DNA of 64,000 nt, taken from NCBI RefSeq assembly GCF_030499515.1, contig NZ_JASTWJ010000001.1:8598001-8662000 (forward strand), given 5' to 3'. Made by a program: the position numbers and the translations under genes. The notes under the pieces were generated by a model. It did no database searches. It saw nothing but the letters and a program-made list of their open reading frames with translations, and had not been told where the DNA came from. Below are positions 10,351-21,848 of this stretch, piece by piece. Within the stretch, counting starts at the first letter, position 1; the number at the start of each line of letters is the position of its first letter. This stretch comes from Streptomyces sp. DT2A-34 (GTDB lineage Bacteria; Actinomycetota; Actinomycetes; Streptomycetales; Streptomycetaceae).

Positions 10351-11010
10351 GTGAGAAGCAGCGGCGACGGTACGGCTGGGGGTGCCCCCGGACGCAGTTT
10401 CGGGGCAAGCGGCCCGTACCCGCTTCAGAGCCCGCTTCAGGGCAGCGCGGCCGATCACGCTGCGCAGCGACCGACGGCCGTGCCGAGCAGTGGCGGAGGG
10501 GCGGCGTCCATGGAGACCGAGCAGATCGGCTACCGCGGTCCGACGGCGTGTGCGGCCGCCGGCATCACGTACCGGCAACTGGACTACTGGGCCCGCACCG
10601 GCCTCGTCGAGCCGAGCGTGCGGCCCGCGTACGGGTCGGGGACCCAGCGGCTTTACAGCTTCCGGGACGTCGTCGTCCTGAAGATCGTCAAGCGGTTCCT
10701 CGACACCGGTGTGTCGCTGCAGAACATCCGTACCGCCGTGCAGCATCTGCGGGAGCGGGGCTTTTGTGATCTGGAGCGCATGACGCTGATGAGCGACGGT
10801 GCGACGGTCTACGAGTGCACCTCGCCGGACGAGGTCCATGCGCTGCTCCAGGGTGGGCAGGGGATCTTCGGGATCGCCGTGGGTGTGGTGTGGCGGGACG
10901 TCGAGAGCGCCTTGTCGCAGCTGCACGGGGAGCGGATCGACACCGGGGAGACTCTGGTCGGGCACAATCCGGCCGATGAGCTGGCTCGGCGGCGTAACCG
11001 GGCCGGCTGA
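10351..11010 (+). CDS. MerR-family regulator (Rv1830/ResR type)
   Basis: 219 residues. A low-complexity Gly/Ser/Ala N-terminus of about 55 residues precedes a MerR winged helix-turn-helix (GPTACAAAGITYRQLDYWAR, then LYSFRDVVVLKIVKRFLDTG). The C-terminal region carries SPDEVHALLQGGQGIFGIAV. GTG start has GGAGG at 10341-10345, 5 nt upstream. Order relative to FtsR and DUF151 matches mycobacterial Rv1830, a regulator affecting growth and antibiotic tolerance. No effector-binding cysteines are seen. A palindrome at its promoter suggests autoregulation. Confidence 0.8.
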   Translation: MRSSGDGTAGGAPGRSFGASGPYPLQSPLQGSAADHAAQRPTAVPSSGGGAASMETEQIGYRGPTACAAAGITYRQLDYWARTGLVEPSVRPAYGSGTQRLYSFRDVVVLKIVKRFLDTGVSLQNIRTAVQHLRERGFCDLERMTLMSDGATVYECTSPDEVHALLQGGQGIFGIAVGVVWRDVESALSQLHGERIDTGETLVGHNPADELARRRNRAG

Positions 11011-11132
11011 GCGGTCCTTGTGGCCTTCGACAGCGTGCCTCGCGGGGGTCGGGCGTAGGGCGAGGTCCGGCGGATCGCGGACCAGGCGGTCGTAGCAGGG
11101 CATTGTCAGTGGCGTGAGGCAGCATCGTAGAT

Positions 11133-12596
11133 GTGAGGAACGCGCCTACGATCCTGCATCTCGACATGGATGCCTTCTACGCTTCGGTGGAGCAGGCATC
11201 CAAGCCGAGCCTGCGCGGGAAGGCTGTGATCGTGGGCGGGCTCGGGCCTCGGGGAGTCGTGGCCACCGCGTCCTACGAGGCTCGGGTGTTCGGGGTTCAC
11301 TCGGCGATGCCCATGGCGCAGGCTCGCCGACTGGCGCCGAATGCCGCGTATCTCGTGCCGCGCTTCGGGATCTACCGTGACGTCAGCGAGCAGGTGATGG
11401 CGCTGCTGCGGGAGCTGTCGCCGCTGGTGGAGCCGCTGAGCCTGGACGAGGCCTTCGTGGATCTGGAGGCCGCGGGAGCGGCCTGGGACGAGGGATCCGC
11501 GCGGCTGGTCGGGGCGAAGCTGCGCGCCGACATACGGGCGGTCACCGGGCTCGCGGGGTCGGTGGGGCTGGCCGCGTCCAAGATGCTGGCGAAGATCGCC
11601 TCGGAGCAGGCCAAGCCCGATGGGCTGGTGGTGATCGAGCCCGGGACCGAGCGGGCGTTGCTCGGGCCGATGTCCGTGCGGACGTTGCCGGGGGTGGGGC
11701 CGGCGACGGGGGATCATCTGCGGCGGGCCGGGATCCACACGGTCGAGGAGATCGCCGAGGCGGGTGAGGACGAGCTCGTTCGGCTGCTGGGCAAGGCTCA
11801 TGGGCATGCCCTGTACGCCATGGCGCTGGCGCACGACGAGCGGCCGGTGGTGGCCGAGCGGGAGGCCAAGTCGGTGTCGGTCGAGGACACGTATGACGTG
11901 GACATTCACGACCGGGTTCGGGTGGGCCTGGAGGTGCAGCGGCTCGCCGATCGTTGTGTGCGGCGGTTGCGGGGGGCGGGGTTGTCCGGGCGGACCATCG
12001 TGCTGAAGGTGCGGCGGTACGACTTCTCCACGTTGACCCGTTCCGAGACGCTGCGTGGGCCCACGGATGATCCGGCGGTGGTGCGGGAGGCTGCGGCGCG
12101 GCTGCTGGATTCCGTGGACACGACGGGGGGTGTACGGCTGCTGGGGGTTGGGGTCAGTGCGTTGGCCGACTACACGCAGGAGGATCTGTTCGCGCAGGCC
12201 GCGGGGGAGCAGGTTGAGCACTCCGAGGAGGAGGGCGACGACCACGAGGAGCCTGCGGAGGAGCGGCAGTCTGTGCCTGTCGAGCGGCGGTGGCCTGCGG
12301 GGCACGATGTGCGGCATGCCGAGTACGGGCATGGGTGGGTGCAGGGGAGCGGGCTTGGGCGGGTGACGGTGCGGTTTGAGACGCCTGAGTCGTCGGAGCC
12401 GGGGCGGGTGCGGACGTTTCGGGTTGACGATCCGGGGTTGGAGGCGGCGGATCCGTTGCCGTTGGTGCGGAGGAGACATGGAGGGGGTGGGGGGCGCGGG
12501 GACTCCGGGACTGGTGGGGTTTTAGAGGTGGGGGACTTCGGATTGCCGGAAGGGGATGGTGGGGGCGTGGGGGAGGTGCCTGTGGCGTCTGGATAG
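11133..12596 (+). CDS. dinB: DNA polymerase IV (Y family)
   Basis: 487 residues. The Y-family polymerase shows LHLDMDAFYASVEQ near the N-terminus and the catalytic SLDEAF at about 103-108, with KPSLRGKAVIVGG and YEARVFGVHSAMP fingers motifs. A helix-hairpin-helix thumb region (SVRTLPGVGPATGDHL) and little-finger domain reach about residue 350. After an acidic linker comes a small C-terminal domain (HAEYGHGWVQGSGLGRVTV) resembling the barrel-like tail common in Streptomyces copies. It performs error-prone lesion bypass. GTG start; no strong ribosome site is visible. Confidence 0.92.
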   Translation: MRNAPTILHLDMDAFYASVEQASKPSLRGKAVIVGGLGPRGVVATASYEARVFGVHSAMPMAQARRLAPNAAYLVPRFGIYRDVSEQVMALLRELSPLVEPLSLDEAFVDLEAAGAAWDEGSARLVGAKLRADIRAVTGLAGSVGLAASKMLAKIASEQAKPDGLVVIEPGTERALLGPMSVRTLPGVGPATGDHLRRAGIHTVEEIAEAGEDELVRLLGKAHGHALYAMALAHDERPVVAEREAKSVSVEDTYDVDIHDRVRVGLEVQRLADRCVRRLRGAGLSGRTIVLKVRRYDFSTLTRSETLRGPTDDPAVVREAAARLLDSVDTTGGVRLLGVGVSALADYTQEDLFAQAAGEQVEHSEEEGDDHEEPAEERQSVPVERRWPAGHDVRHAEYGHGWVQGSGLGRVTVRFETPESSEPGRVRTFRVDDPGLEAADPLPLVRRRHGGGGGRGDSGTGGVLEVGDFGLPEGDGGGVGEVPVASG

Positions 12597-12599
12597 GAG

Positions 12600-13440
12600 G
12601 TGCGGGGGTGGACGCTGCCGTGCGGTGGCGTGGAGGGCGCCGTGGGGTGGGGGCGCTTGCCCGCGCTGGCGGGGTGCCGCTGCGCCCACCCGTGCCGCCC
12701 CAGCGGCACGACTGCCCGCAGCTACGTACGTTGAGCGGCGGCCTTGTGCCGCAGCCGCAGCTATGGCTGGTGGGGGCGACTCCTCGTGCAGTGGTTTTGG
12801 CAGTTGTGGCCGCTGGAGCGGTCCGGTGTGCAGGGCGTGCGTAGCTGTGCACGGTGGGCGGGCGGTCCTGTAGAGGCTGTGCGCGGACTACGCACGCTGG
12901 GGCAGGCCGTCCTGCAGGGGGCCGTCCGCGGCTACACGCTCGGCAGGCCGTCCTGTGGGGCCGTCCGCGGCGTTGCAGGCTCGGGCGGTGGCGCCTCCTG
13001 CAACTGCGCGGAGCTGCCGCTGGGGCTGCGCCTGTGTAGTGCCGTGCGCAGCTACGCCCGGTGGCCGGGTCGTCCTGTAGGGGGTATGCGGCGATACGCA
13101 CGTTGAGGCGACGGCGCCTTCCGCCGCTGCGCGCAGCTGCCTGCTGGGGCGGGCCCGACCGGTAGGGGCGCCCGCAGCCATTGACTGCTGGGGCGGCTCG
13201 TTCTGTAGGGGCGTCGGCAGCTGCGCAGGCTGGGCGGCTCGTCCTGGAGGGGGCCGTCGGCACAGCTGCGCTCTCCGGGCGGATCGTAGCTGCGGAGGCT
13301 GGGGCGGCGCGGCCTGCACTGGTAGGCGCGGCTATGGGCACTCGGGCGGTGCGTCCTGTGGTGGTTTCCGCAGGTGGGTTGGTGGGGCGGTCTGTTCTGA
13401 GGTGGGGGCCGGGGGGTAGCTGCCTGGTGTGGTCGTGTGT
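12600..13440. repeat. Mosaic of diverged intergenic repeats
   Basis: About 840 nt between dinB and the convergent PRC gene without a credible gene. The motif GTCCTGTAGGGGCCGTC, or close variants, recurs at about 12865, 12909, 12950, 13072, 13200 and 13242. The spacings are 41-44 nt or multiples of it, alternating with GCAGCTGCG-like palindromic cores. The left end (12686-12730) contains CCGTGCCGCCCC and CTGCCCGCAGCT, features of a repeat family scattered in Streptomyces intergenic regions. Long reading frames here are low-complexity products of the repeats. Confidence 0.65.
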
Positions 13441-13442
13441 GA

Positions 13443-13850
13443 TCAGCGGTGGGGGTGTGTTGGTCTGGGGCCGTTGTCTTCTGGGGTTTCCGTGCCTGCC
13501 AAGTTGCCGAAGTCTCGGTCCGGGGGTGGGGAGGGCGGGGCCACGTCGAGGCCGTAGTGGTGGTAGAGCTGGAGTTCCTGTTCGGGGGAGAGGTGGCGGC
13601 CGACGCCGAAGTCGGGGGCGTCCTTGATCAGGGCGCGGTCGAAGGGGACGTGGAGGCTGCCCTCGAGCATTTCGCTGGGCTCCAGGGGGACGAAGGCGTC
13701 CCGGGAGAACAGGCCGGTGCGTATCGCTGCCCATTCCGGCACTCCGGTCGCGTCGTCGAGGTAGACCTCGTCGATGGTGCCGATCTTGGTGCCGTTGCGG
13801 TCGAAGGCCTTGCGGCCGATCAGGTTGCGCGGATCGATGTCGGTCTGCAC
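13443..13850 (-). CDS. PRC-barrel domain protein
   Basis: 135 residues from a GTG start preceded by GGAGGG; an ATG nine codons earlier is possible but has no ribosome site. Residues about 5-75 form a PRC-barrel (NLIGRKAFDRNGTKIGTIDE, VYLDDATGVPEWAAIRTG), a small beta-barrel used in RNA processing, photosynthesis and stress proteins. The C-terminal part (LSPEQELQLYHHYGL, then a Pro-rich tail) is typical of actinobacterial stand-alone members. Function unknown. It converges on dinB across the repeat mosaic. Confidence 0.85.
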   Translation of the reverse strand: MQTDIDPRNLIGRKAFDRNGTKIGTIDEVYLDDATGVPEWAAIRTGLFSRDAFVPLEPSEMLEGSLHVPFDRALIKDAPDFGVGRHLSPEQELQLYHHYGLDVAPPSPPPDRDFGNLAGTETPEDNGPRPTHPHR

Positions 13851-13971
13851 GGGCCCTCCACTTGGTCGCAACTCCATCCGTAAGCACTACGAAAAGGCAC
13901 TTTGGTGAGCCCGGCCACTCGAAGGTTCGTGCGTTGACCCCGCTGGTAGGCTTGCTAGCGGCTGCTGACCC

Positions 13972-14172
13972 CGTGCGGGAGAGTCCTCCGGACACCATCC
14001 GGAGGCGCCGAAGGAGCAAATCCTCCCCGGAATCTCTCAGGCTCACGTACCGCACGGACGAGGTCACTCTGGAAAGCAGGGCGGGAGCCGACGGCTTCCG
14101 CTCTCACCGACGGTGAAAACCGGGAGCCCCTGTGGCGATCCCGGTGAAGCTCTCAGGTTGAGATGACAGAGG
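13972..14172 (+). ncRNA. Tandem glycine riboswitch (gcvT motif)
   Basis: Two consecutive glycine aptamers are visible. The first (about 13972-14068) has GCGGGAGAGTCC, GCCGAAGGAGCAA and AATCTCTCAGGC. The second (about 14062-14172) has ACTCTGGAAAGCAG, ACCGACGGTGAAA, AGCTCTCAGGT and TGACAGAG. It lies directly upstream of gcvP and should switch the gene on with glycine. An ATG at 14163 falls within the second aptamer's closing stem, so it is unlikely to be a start codon. Confidence 0.95.
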
Positions 14173-14240
14173 GGGAGGCCGTCCGGGTACCCGTGCCGTG
14201 GTGCCCCCCGAAGGTCGTGTCAGACCAGGAGGCCTCCGTA

Positions 14241-17126
<2,886 letters not shown>

Positions 17127-17144
17127 CGTACAGACACAGGTGAA

Positions 17145-17189
17145 GGAAGGGCTCCGCCCCGGCCGTACCGGGCCGGGCGGAGCCCTTCC
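17145..17189. terminator. Bidirectional terminator
   Basis: A 15-bp perfect stem, GGAAGGGCTCCGCCC (17145-17159) with GGGCGGAGCCCTTCC (17175-17189), sits between the convergent gcvP and molbindin genes. Confidence 0.88.
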
Positions 17190-17192
17190 GTG

Positions 17193-17612
17193 TCACGCCG
17201 TCGCCAGGGCCACTTCCGTCGCCTTGATGAGCGCGACGACCGGGGATCCGAGGGAGAGCGCGAGGTCCGTGGTGGCGTCCCTGGTGATGAGCGCGGTCAG
17301 GGCACCGCCCTCCACGGCGACCTTGACCGACGCCATCGCGCCGCCCGTGGCGATGCCGGTGATCTTGCCGGGAAGCCGGTTGCGGATGGACAGGCCGTCG
17401 ATCGGAGCCGTGGCGAGGGAGATCTCCGTCGCTTTCACGAGCGCGTTCACGGCGGTGCCTTCGGCCAGGCCGAGGTTCTCGACGGCTTCCAGGGTGATCG
17501 CCGCGGTGAGGTCCTGGCCGCCGGTGAGGCGGAGCTTGACCGTTGCCATGACCTCGCCGGGGGTGATGGCGGTGATCGTGCCGGGGAGTTGGTTGCGGAT
17601 GCTCAGGGTCAT
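17193..17612 (-). CDS. Molbindin (tandem Mop/TOBE domain protein)
   Basis: 139 residues made of two Mop-type TOBE domains, about 1-68 and 72-139. Both repeat the pattern SIRNQLPGTITAI / SIRNRLPGKITGI, a central VKL/VKV strand, and the ending ALVKATEISLATA / ALIKATEVALATA. Such proteins bind molybdate or tungstate oxyanions in the cytoplasm for storage or buffering. No mod transport genes are adjacent. GAGG about 8 nt before the ATG serves as ribosome site. It converges with gcvP. Confidence 0.93.
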   Translation of the reverse strand: MTLSIRNQLPGTITAITPGEVMATVKLRLTGGQDLTAAITLEAVENLGLAEGTAVNALVKATEISLATAPIDGLSIRNRLPGKITGIATGGAMASVKVAVEGGALTALITRDATTDLALSLGSPVVALIKATEVALATA

Positions 17613-17695
17613 GGAGGACGCCTCGCAAGTGGTGGGGGTAGGGGCGTTTGTTATTGATTGAGGCTTTTGGGTCGGTCCCTACCGTAGTGCGGAGT

Positions 17696-18223
17696 TCAGG
17701 AGATCCCCGACGCCTTGAGTACCGCTTGCGTCGTCGCGTCGTCGATCTGATGCCCCAGCCGCTCCAGTACGTCCGCGCCCTCGCGCAGCGTCCCGCGTTG
17801 GCGTGAGCGGCGTACCCCGGTGTCCACCTCGTGCCACAGCAGCGGGTTGGCGACGAGGATCCGTGGGTCCAGTTCCAGGCGGCGGCCGTCCGTGTCGCAC
17901 AGGGTCAGGTGCGCGGAGATGTCGCCGTACTGCCGTACCGTCACCAGCGCGTCCGTGCGCACCGCCTGCCGTCGTACGAGCCCCCGTACCGCCAGCCATC
18001 CCGGGCCCGCGGTCACGCGCTGCGGGAGCAGGATCGTGAAGACCACGGCCGTCAGCACCAGCCACAGCAGGGCGCGGGGCGGGGTCAGGGTCTGCGCGTC
18101 ATAGTCGACCAGCAGGGCCATGCCGAGGAAGGCCAGAGCGCAGCCCATGGCGAAGCGAGCGTTGACACGCCAGTGGCGGTCGCCGGTCGGGGCCGGACGC
18201 GGTCTGCTTCCTCCGGACGGCAC
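17696..18223 (-). CDS. PH-domain-like membrane protein
   Basis: 175 residues with two adjacent transmembrane segments (FAMGCALAFLGMALLVDY and ALLWLVLTAVVFTILL). A bacterial PH-like domain follows (about 75-135: QRVTAGPGWLAVRGLVRRQA ... RILVANPLLWHEVDTGVR). Function unknown; related actinobacterial proteins are called PH-domain membrane proteins. The GTG start has TACCGT ending 7 nt before it and no ribosome site, so the transcript may be leaderless. Confidence 0.75.
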   Translation of the reverse strand: MPSGGSRPRPAPTGDRHWRVNARFAMGCALAFLGMALLVDYDAQTLTPPRALLWLVLTAVVFTILLPQRVTAGPGWLAVRGLVRRQAVRTDALVTVRQYGDISAHLTLCDTDGRRLELDPRILVANPLLWHEVDTGVRRSRQRGTLREGADVLERLGHQIDDATTQAVLKASGIS

Positions 18224-18325
18224 AGTGCAGACGGTAGGGGCCAGGGCGCCGGAACGGCCGCCGCTTCACGGTGCTCTGACGCCTTACGGTGCAACCTTGA
18301 CGCGATTCTGATGTCCGCGGCCGTT

Positions 18326-20281
18326 TCAGCCGGTGTGCACCCGGGGCCTGCGGTCCCGGTCCGGCTCCGCCTCGCGCAGCACCTCGCGGGTGACCGGGGC
18401 GACCTCGCCCTGGCCGAAGAGGAAGAAGCGCAGGAAGTTGGCGAAGGGGTTGCCCTCGGTCCACTCGAAGTAGATGTGCGGGATGCGGCCGGTCGTGTCG
18501 CGGACGTGCAGGAGCAGCGCGGCCAGGGCGTTGGAGATGGAGGAGGACTCCAGCGTCAGGACGCGGTAGCGGTTGTGCAGGACCTCGCCGCGTACGGTCA
18601 GGCCGGACTCGAACTCGGACGGGTCGGTGACCGTCACCTCGACGAAGACGAAGTCCTCCTGGCCGGGGACGTCGTTGTCCGCCCGGATCTGCTCGATCTT
18701 GTCGCGGTACTCGGCGGTGTCCCGACGGTCGGGCTCATTGGCGATGAACCGGATCCTGCGGCTGGCCATATCCCTGATGAAACGTTCCGCCATGTCGTCC
18801 AGCGTCACGTCGGTCACGCGCAGTTCGAAGGCGCGGGCCAGCCGGGACAAGAGCGAGACCAGGATGATGCCGGCGATGAAGCAGGCGCCGATCTTCACAC
18901 CGTCGGGGCGCTCGATGACGTTCATCACGGTCGTGTAGAGGAACACCGCCGAGATGACCGCGAAGGCGATGAACCATCCGCGCTGACCGGCCTTGCGGGC
19001 CGCGATGGTCACGGCGATCGCGGCGGAGCTGATGAGGACCAGCACGCCCGTGGCGTACGCGCCGCCCTGGGCGTCGACGTCGGCGTCGAAGATCCAGGTG
19101 ACCAGGAAGGCGATGAGGGTGAAGACGATGACCATCGGGCGCACCGCGCGGGCCCAGTGCGGGGCCATGCCGTAGCGGGGCAGATAGCGGGGCATCAGGT
19201 TGAGCAGGCCGGCCATGGCGGAGGCGCCGGCGAACCACAGGATGGCGATCGTCGAGACGTCGTAGAGCGTGCCGAAGGCGCCGCCGAGGTACTCGTGCGC
19301 GAGGAACGCCAGCGCGCGGCTGTTGGCCTGGCCGCCCGACTCGAACTCCTTCTCCGGGATCAGCAGCGTGGTGATGAAGCTCGTCGTGATCAGGAAGCAG
19401 CTCATGATCAGGGCGGCGGTGGTGAGCAGTTTCTTCGTGTCCCGGATCCGCCCCGTCGGACGTTCCTCGGTGTCGGACGGGTCGCCCTTGACGTGCGGCA
19501 TCACGGCGACGCCGGTCTCGAAGCCGGAGAGGCCGAGGGCGAGCTTGGGGAAGACGATCAGGGCGACGCCGATCATGACGAAGACGTTTCCGTGTTCGGC
19601 GGTGAGGGCGCTGGACCAGTCGGCGACGACGTGCCCCTCGGTGAGGACGTGGTACAGGCCGACGACCACGACGACGGCGTTCAGCGCGAGGTAGATGCCG
19701 ACCAGGGCGACCGCGACGCCGATCGCCTCCAGGAAGCCCTTGAGGAAGACCGCGCCGAGCAGGGCCACGAGGACGAGGGTGATCAGCATCTGCTGGTCGT
19801 GCAGGGCGCTGTTCAGGTGCGGGTTCTCGACCAGGTGGGTCGAGGCGTCGGTCGCCGACAGGGTGATGGTGATCAGGAAGTCGGTGGCGGCGAAGCCGAG
19901 CAGGGTCAGGACGAACAGCTTGCCCTTCCAGAAGGTCAGGAGCCGTTCCAGCATCGCGATCGAGCCCTCGCCGTGGGGGCTCTCCTCGGCCACGCGACGG
20001 TAGACCGGCAGGGCGCCGGCCAGGGTGACTATGACCAGGACGATGGTCGCGACAGGGGAGAGCAGGCCGGCGGCGAGCGCGGCGATGCCCGGCTGGTAGC
20101 CGAGGGTCGAGAAGTAGTCGACGCCGGTGAGGCACATGACGCGGTACCAAGGCTGGCCCTTGTGCTCCGGTTCGGGTTCGGGCCGCTCTGCCTGGCGGCC
20201 GTGGCTCTTGCCCATGTCGGACAGGCCCTCCAGCATCCAGGCGCGCAGGCGACTGGGCGGGGGGTGTTCGGTGGTGGCCAT
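18326..20281 (-). CDS. APC-superfamily permease with cytoplasmic tail
   Basis: 651 residues. About 12 transmembrane helices occupy residues 50-480, starting with [20 protein letters not shown], a sequence that resembles the first helix of APC amino-acid/polyamine carriers. A soluble tail of about 170 residues follows ([20 protein letters not shown] ... [20 protein letters not shown]). Substrate is not evident; amino acids are usual for the superfamily, and potassium has been shown for a few long-tailed relatives. The ATG at 20281 is preceded by AGGAGC, 7 nt away. No partner genes are adjacent. Confidence 0.82.
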   Translation of the reverse strand: MATTEHPPPSRLRAWMLEGLSDMGKSHGRQAERPEPEPEHKGQPWYRVMCLTGVDYFSTLGYQPGIAALAAGLLSPVATIVLVIVTLAGALPVYRRVAEESPHGEGSIAMLERLLTFWKGKLFVLTLLGFAATDFLITITLSATDASTHLVENPHLNSALHDQQMLITLVLVALLGAVFLKGFLEAIGVAVALVGIYLALNAVVVVVGLYHVLTEGHVVADWSSALTAEHGNVFVMIGVALIVFPKLALGLSGFETGVAVMPHVKGDPSDTEERPTGRIRDTKKLLTTAALIMSCFLITTSFITTLLIPEKEFESGGQANSRALAFLAHEYLGGAFGTLYDVSTIAILWFAGASAMAGLLNLMPRYLPRYGMAPHWARAVRPMVIVFTLIAFLVTWIFDADVDAQGGAYATGVLVLISSAAIAVTIAARKAGQRGWFIAFAVISAVFLYTTVMNVIERPDGVKIGACFIAGIILVSLLSRLARAFELRVTDVTLDDMAERFIRDMASRRIRFIANEPDRRDTAEYRDKIEQIRADNDVPGQEDFVFVEVTVTDPSEFESGLTVRGEVLHNRYRVLTLESSSISNALAALLLHVRDTTGRIPHIYFEWTEGNPFANFLRFFLFGQGEVAPVTREVLREAEPDRDRRPRVHTG

Positions 20282-20739
20282 CGGCGTGCTCCTGATGTGC
20301 GGCGTGCGGTTCCGGCCATCACGCGGACGGCGGCACCAGCGTAAGCAGAGAGTGACGCTTGGGCCCACGGATCAGGGGGCTGTGGGCGTCAAGCTTCCGT
20401 TAAGACTCGCCGTGTCGGAGTCGGCCGCACCTCAAGATTCGAGCTCCGGGGCTGTTCGGGCACCGGGTGGGCTGTCTGGGGGACGCGCGGCTGTCTTGTG
20501 GGGGCGGATACGGAGCGTCACGGTACGGCGCTTCTCCGCGCTGCTGTTGGGCAGGGGCCGTGCCTGGACGGGCCGGCCGAGGCCTGTCGGGGATAACACT
20601 CCGCTGTGCGGGAGGAACCCCACCGTGCCGTAGACGGCGTGCGGTTGGAGCCCGTGGTGGATGTGGTGGTGGCTGCCGCAGAACAGCGGGGCGTCGTGTG
20701 GCGGGCGACCGGTGAGGTGGTCTGCCGGGTGTGGTTCCG
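20282..20739. other. Intergenic stretch without recognised gene
   Basis: About 460 nt between the APC permease start and the kdpD remnant. It should hold the permease promoter on the minus strand. Frames on both strands are open in part but match nothing I recognise, and they are probably relics or shadows. Confidence 0.4.
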
Positions 20740-21172
20740 ATCGTCCTGGCCTGGTCGGCAACCTGCTGGACATGTCCCGCCTGCGGACCGGCACGGGCAC
20801 GCCGCTGATCCGGGAGATCGACCTCGACGAGGTGGTGCCGACGGTCCAGTACAGCCCGCGGGACGAGCCGGTGCTGGTATCCGGGAGCGCCATCGCCGAC
20901 CGCGTCTGGGTCCGGGTGGTCGACCGCGGCCCGGGCGTCCCTGACGAGGCCAAGGAACGCATCTTCGAGCCCTCCCAGCGCTACGGCGACGCCCCGCGCG
21001 GGGCGGGGGGCGGACTCGGCCTCGCCGTCGAACGGGGCTTCGCGGAGGGGATGGGGGCACGATCAACGCCGAGGACGCGCCCGGTGCCGGGCTGACCATG
21101 GTGCTGAGTCTGCGGATGGCGCAGGGGCGCGGTTCGGGGGAGCCCGAGGTGCCGGCTGCGGTTGTTTCGTAG
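20740..21172 (+). pseudogene. KdpD sensor kinase remnant (3' end)
   Basis: Reads LVGNLLDMSRLRTGTGTP, IREIDLDEVVP, then QYSPRDEPVLVSGSAIADRV, RVVDRGPGVPDEAKERIFEP and GGLGLAVERGFAEGMG, the dimerisation and ATPase parts of Streptomyces KdpD. Compared with the family, about 55 residues including the N-box are missing between EVVP and YSP. The reading shifts near 21050, where the other frame continues GGTINAEDAPGAGLTMVLSL to the stop at 21170-21172. The N-terminal KdpD domains and kdpABC are absent. It is therefore a decayed fragment. Confidence 0.8.
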
Positions 21173-21418
21173 CGGCTGGATGTGCGCCCCTTCCCCGGCC
21201 GACCGGGCGGTGTGTCAGCGTGCCGTCAGCATCCGACCGATCGCCGTCAGCATCGCGTCATGGACCGTCCGAAACCCCGGTCGCCGGGCATAGCGTCAGT
21301 GGCGAGCCCCGGTCCGCCTCCCCGCGTCCGGGGCTGCCGAACTGCTCGTCCGACCCACTCACGGATCTCGCCCGATCTACCGCTGATCTCCTCGCCCGAG
21401 TCCCTCGGGTCTCCCCCA

Positions 21419-21488
21419 ATCCACGGCGGATCTCGGCCGATCCACGGCGGATCTCGGCCGATCCACGGCGGATCTCGGCCGATCCACC
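21419..21488 (+). repeat. 21-bp tandem repeat, 3 copies plus partial
   Basis: ATCCACGGCGGATCTCGGCCG repeats exactly at 21419-21439, 21440-21460 and 21461-21481, followed by ATCCACC. Looser copies of GATCT-C-GCC precede it from 21363. The array ends about 12 nt before the start codon of the SAV_915-family gene, so it lies in the 5' untranslated or promoter region. The GGCGGATC and GATCTCGGCCGATC parts give overlapping dyads. Confidence 0.9.
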
Positions 21489-21500
21489 CGGAGGCACCCC

Positions 21501-21836
21501 ATGCCAGACATCCCGTCCGACGAAGACCCGGAGCCCCCTGATCGGTTCCCGGCCGGCCCTCTGTACGTTCCGGTCCGGTCGGGACCATCGGGGTGGGTGA
21601 CGCGCCTCTTCCGCACAGCTCTCGGCGACCGTACGGCCGTCGGCTTCACCTCCGAACGGCAGTTGATCGCCACGCTCGGCCCGCAGCAGGCGTGGATCGG
21701 GCTCGCCGAGCCCGCGCTGCGTGCGCTGACGGCACCGCTCGGTGTCACCACCCTCACGCTGGATCCCCAGTTCGCGGCACCGGCTCCCGCGCCGGTCGAG
21801 TCCGTCGACCCTGTTCCCGCCTTGCGGATCGGCTGA
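21501..21836 (+). CDS. SAV_915 family protein
   Basis: 111 residues of the Streptomyces-specific SAV_915 family: LYVPVRSGPSGWVTRLFRTA, then GDRTAVGFTSERQLIATLG, QQAWIGLAEPALRALTAPLG, and a Pro/Ala-rich tail. Function unknown. It is soluble by sequence and has no signal peptide. GGAGG about 7 nt before the ATG gives a clear start. It is 12 nt upstream of the diaminopimelate decarboxylase gene, so the two are likely co-transcribed. Directly upstream is a 21-bp tandem repeat array. Confidence 0.8.
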   Translation: MPDIPSDEDPEPPDRFPAGPLYVPVRSGPSGWVTRLFRTALGDRTAVGFTSERQLIATLGPQQAWIGLAEPALRALTAPLGVTTLTLDPQFAAPAPAPVESVDPVPALRIG

Positions 21837-21848
21837 GGGGACCACACC

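Noticed and set aside
12862..13340. CRISPR array in the 43-nt periodic region
   Set aside because: Repeats are poorly conserved, there are no unique spacers of constant length, and no cas genes are near.
12154..14067. Very long minus-strand frame across dinB, the repeat mosaic and the PRC gene
   Set aside because: Its composition is Pro/Arg/Ala-rich low complexity from GC bias and repeats; the PRC gene is real in another frame.
20432..20962. Minus-strand open frame with a His-rich segment beside the kdpD remnant
   Set aside because: It overlaps the recognisable kinase fragment on the other strand and matches no family I can name.
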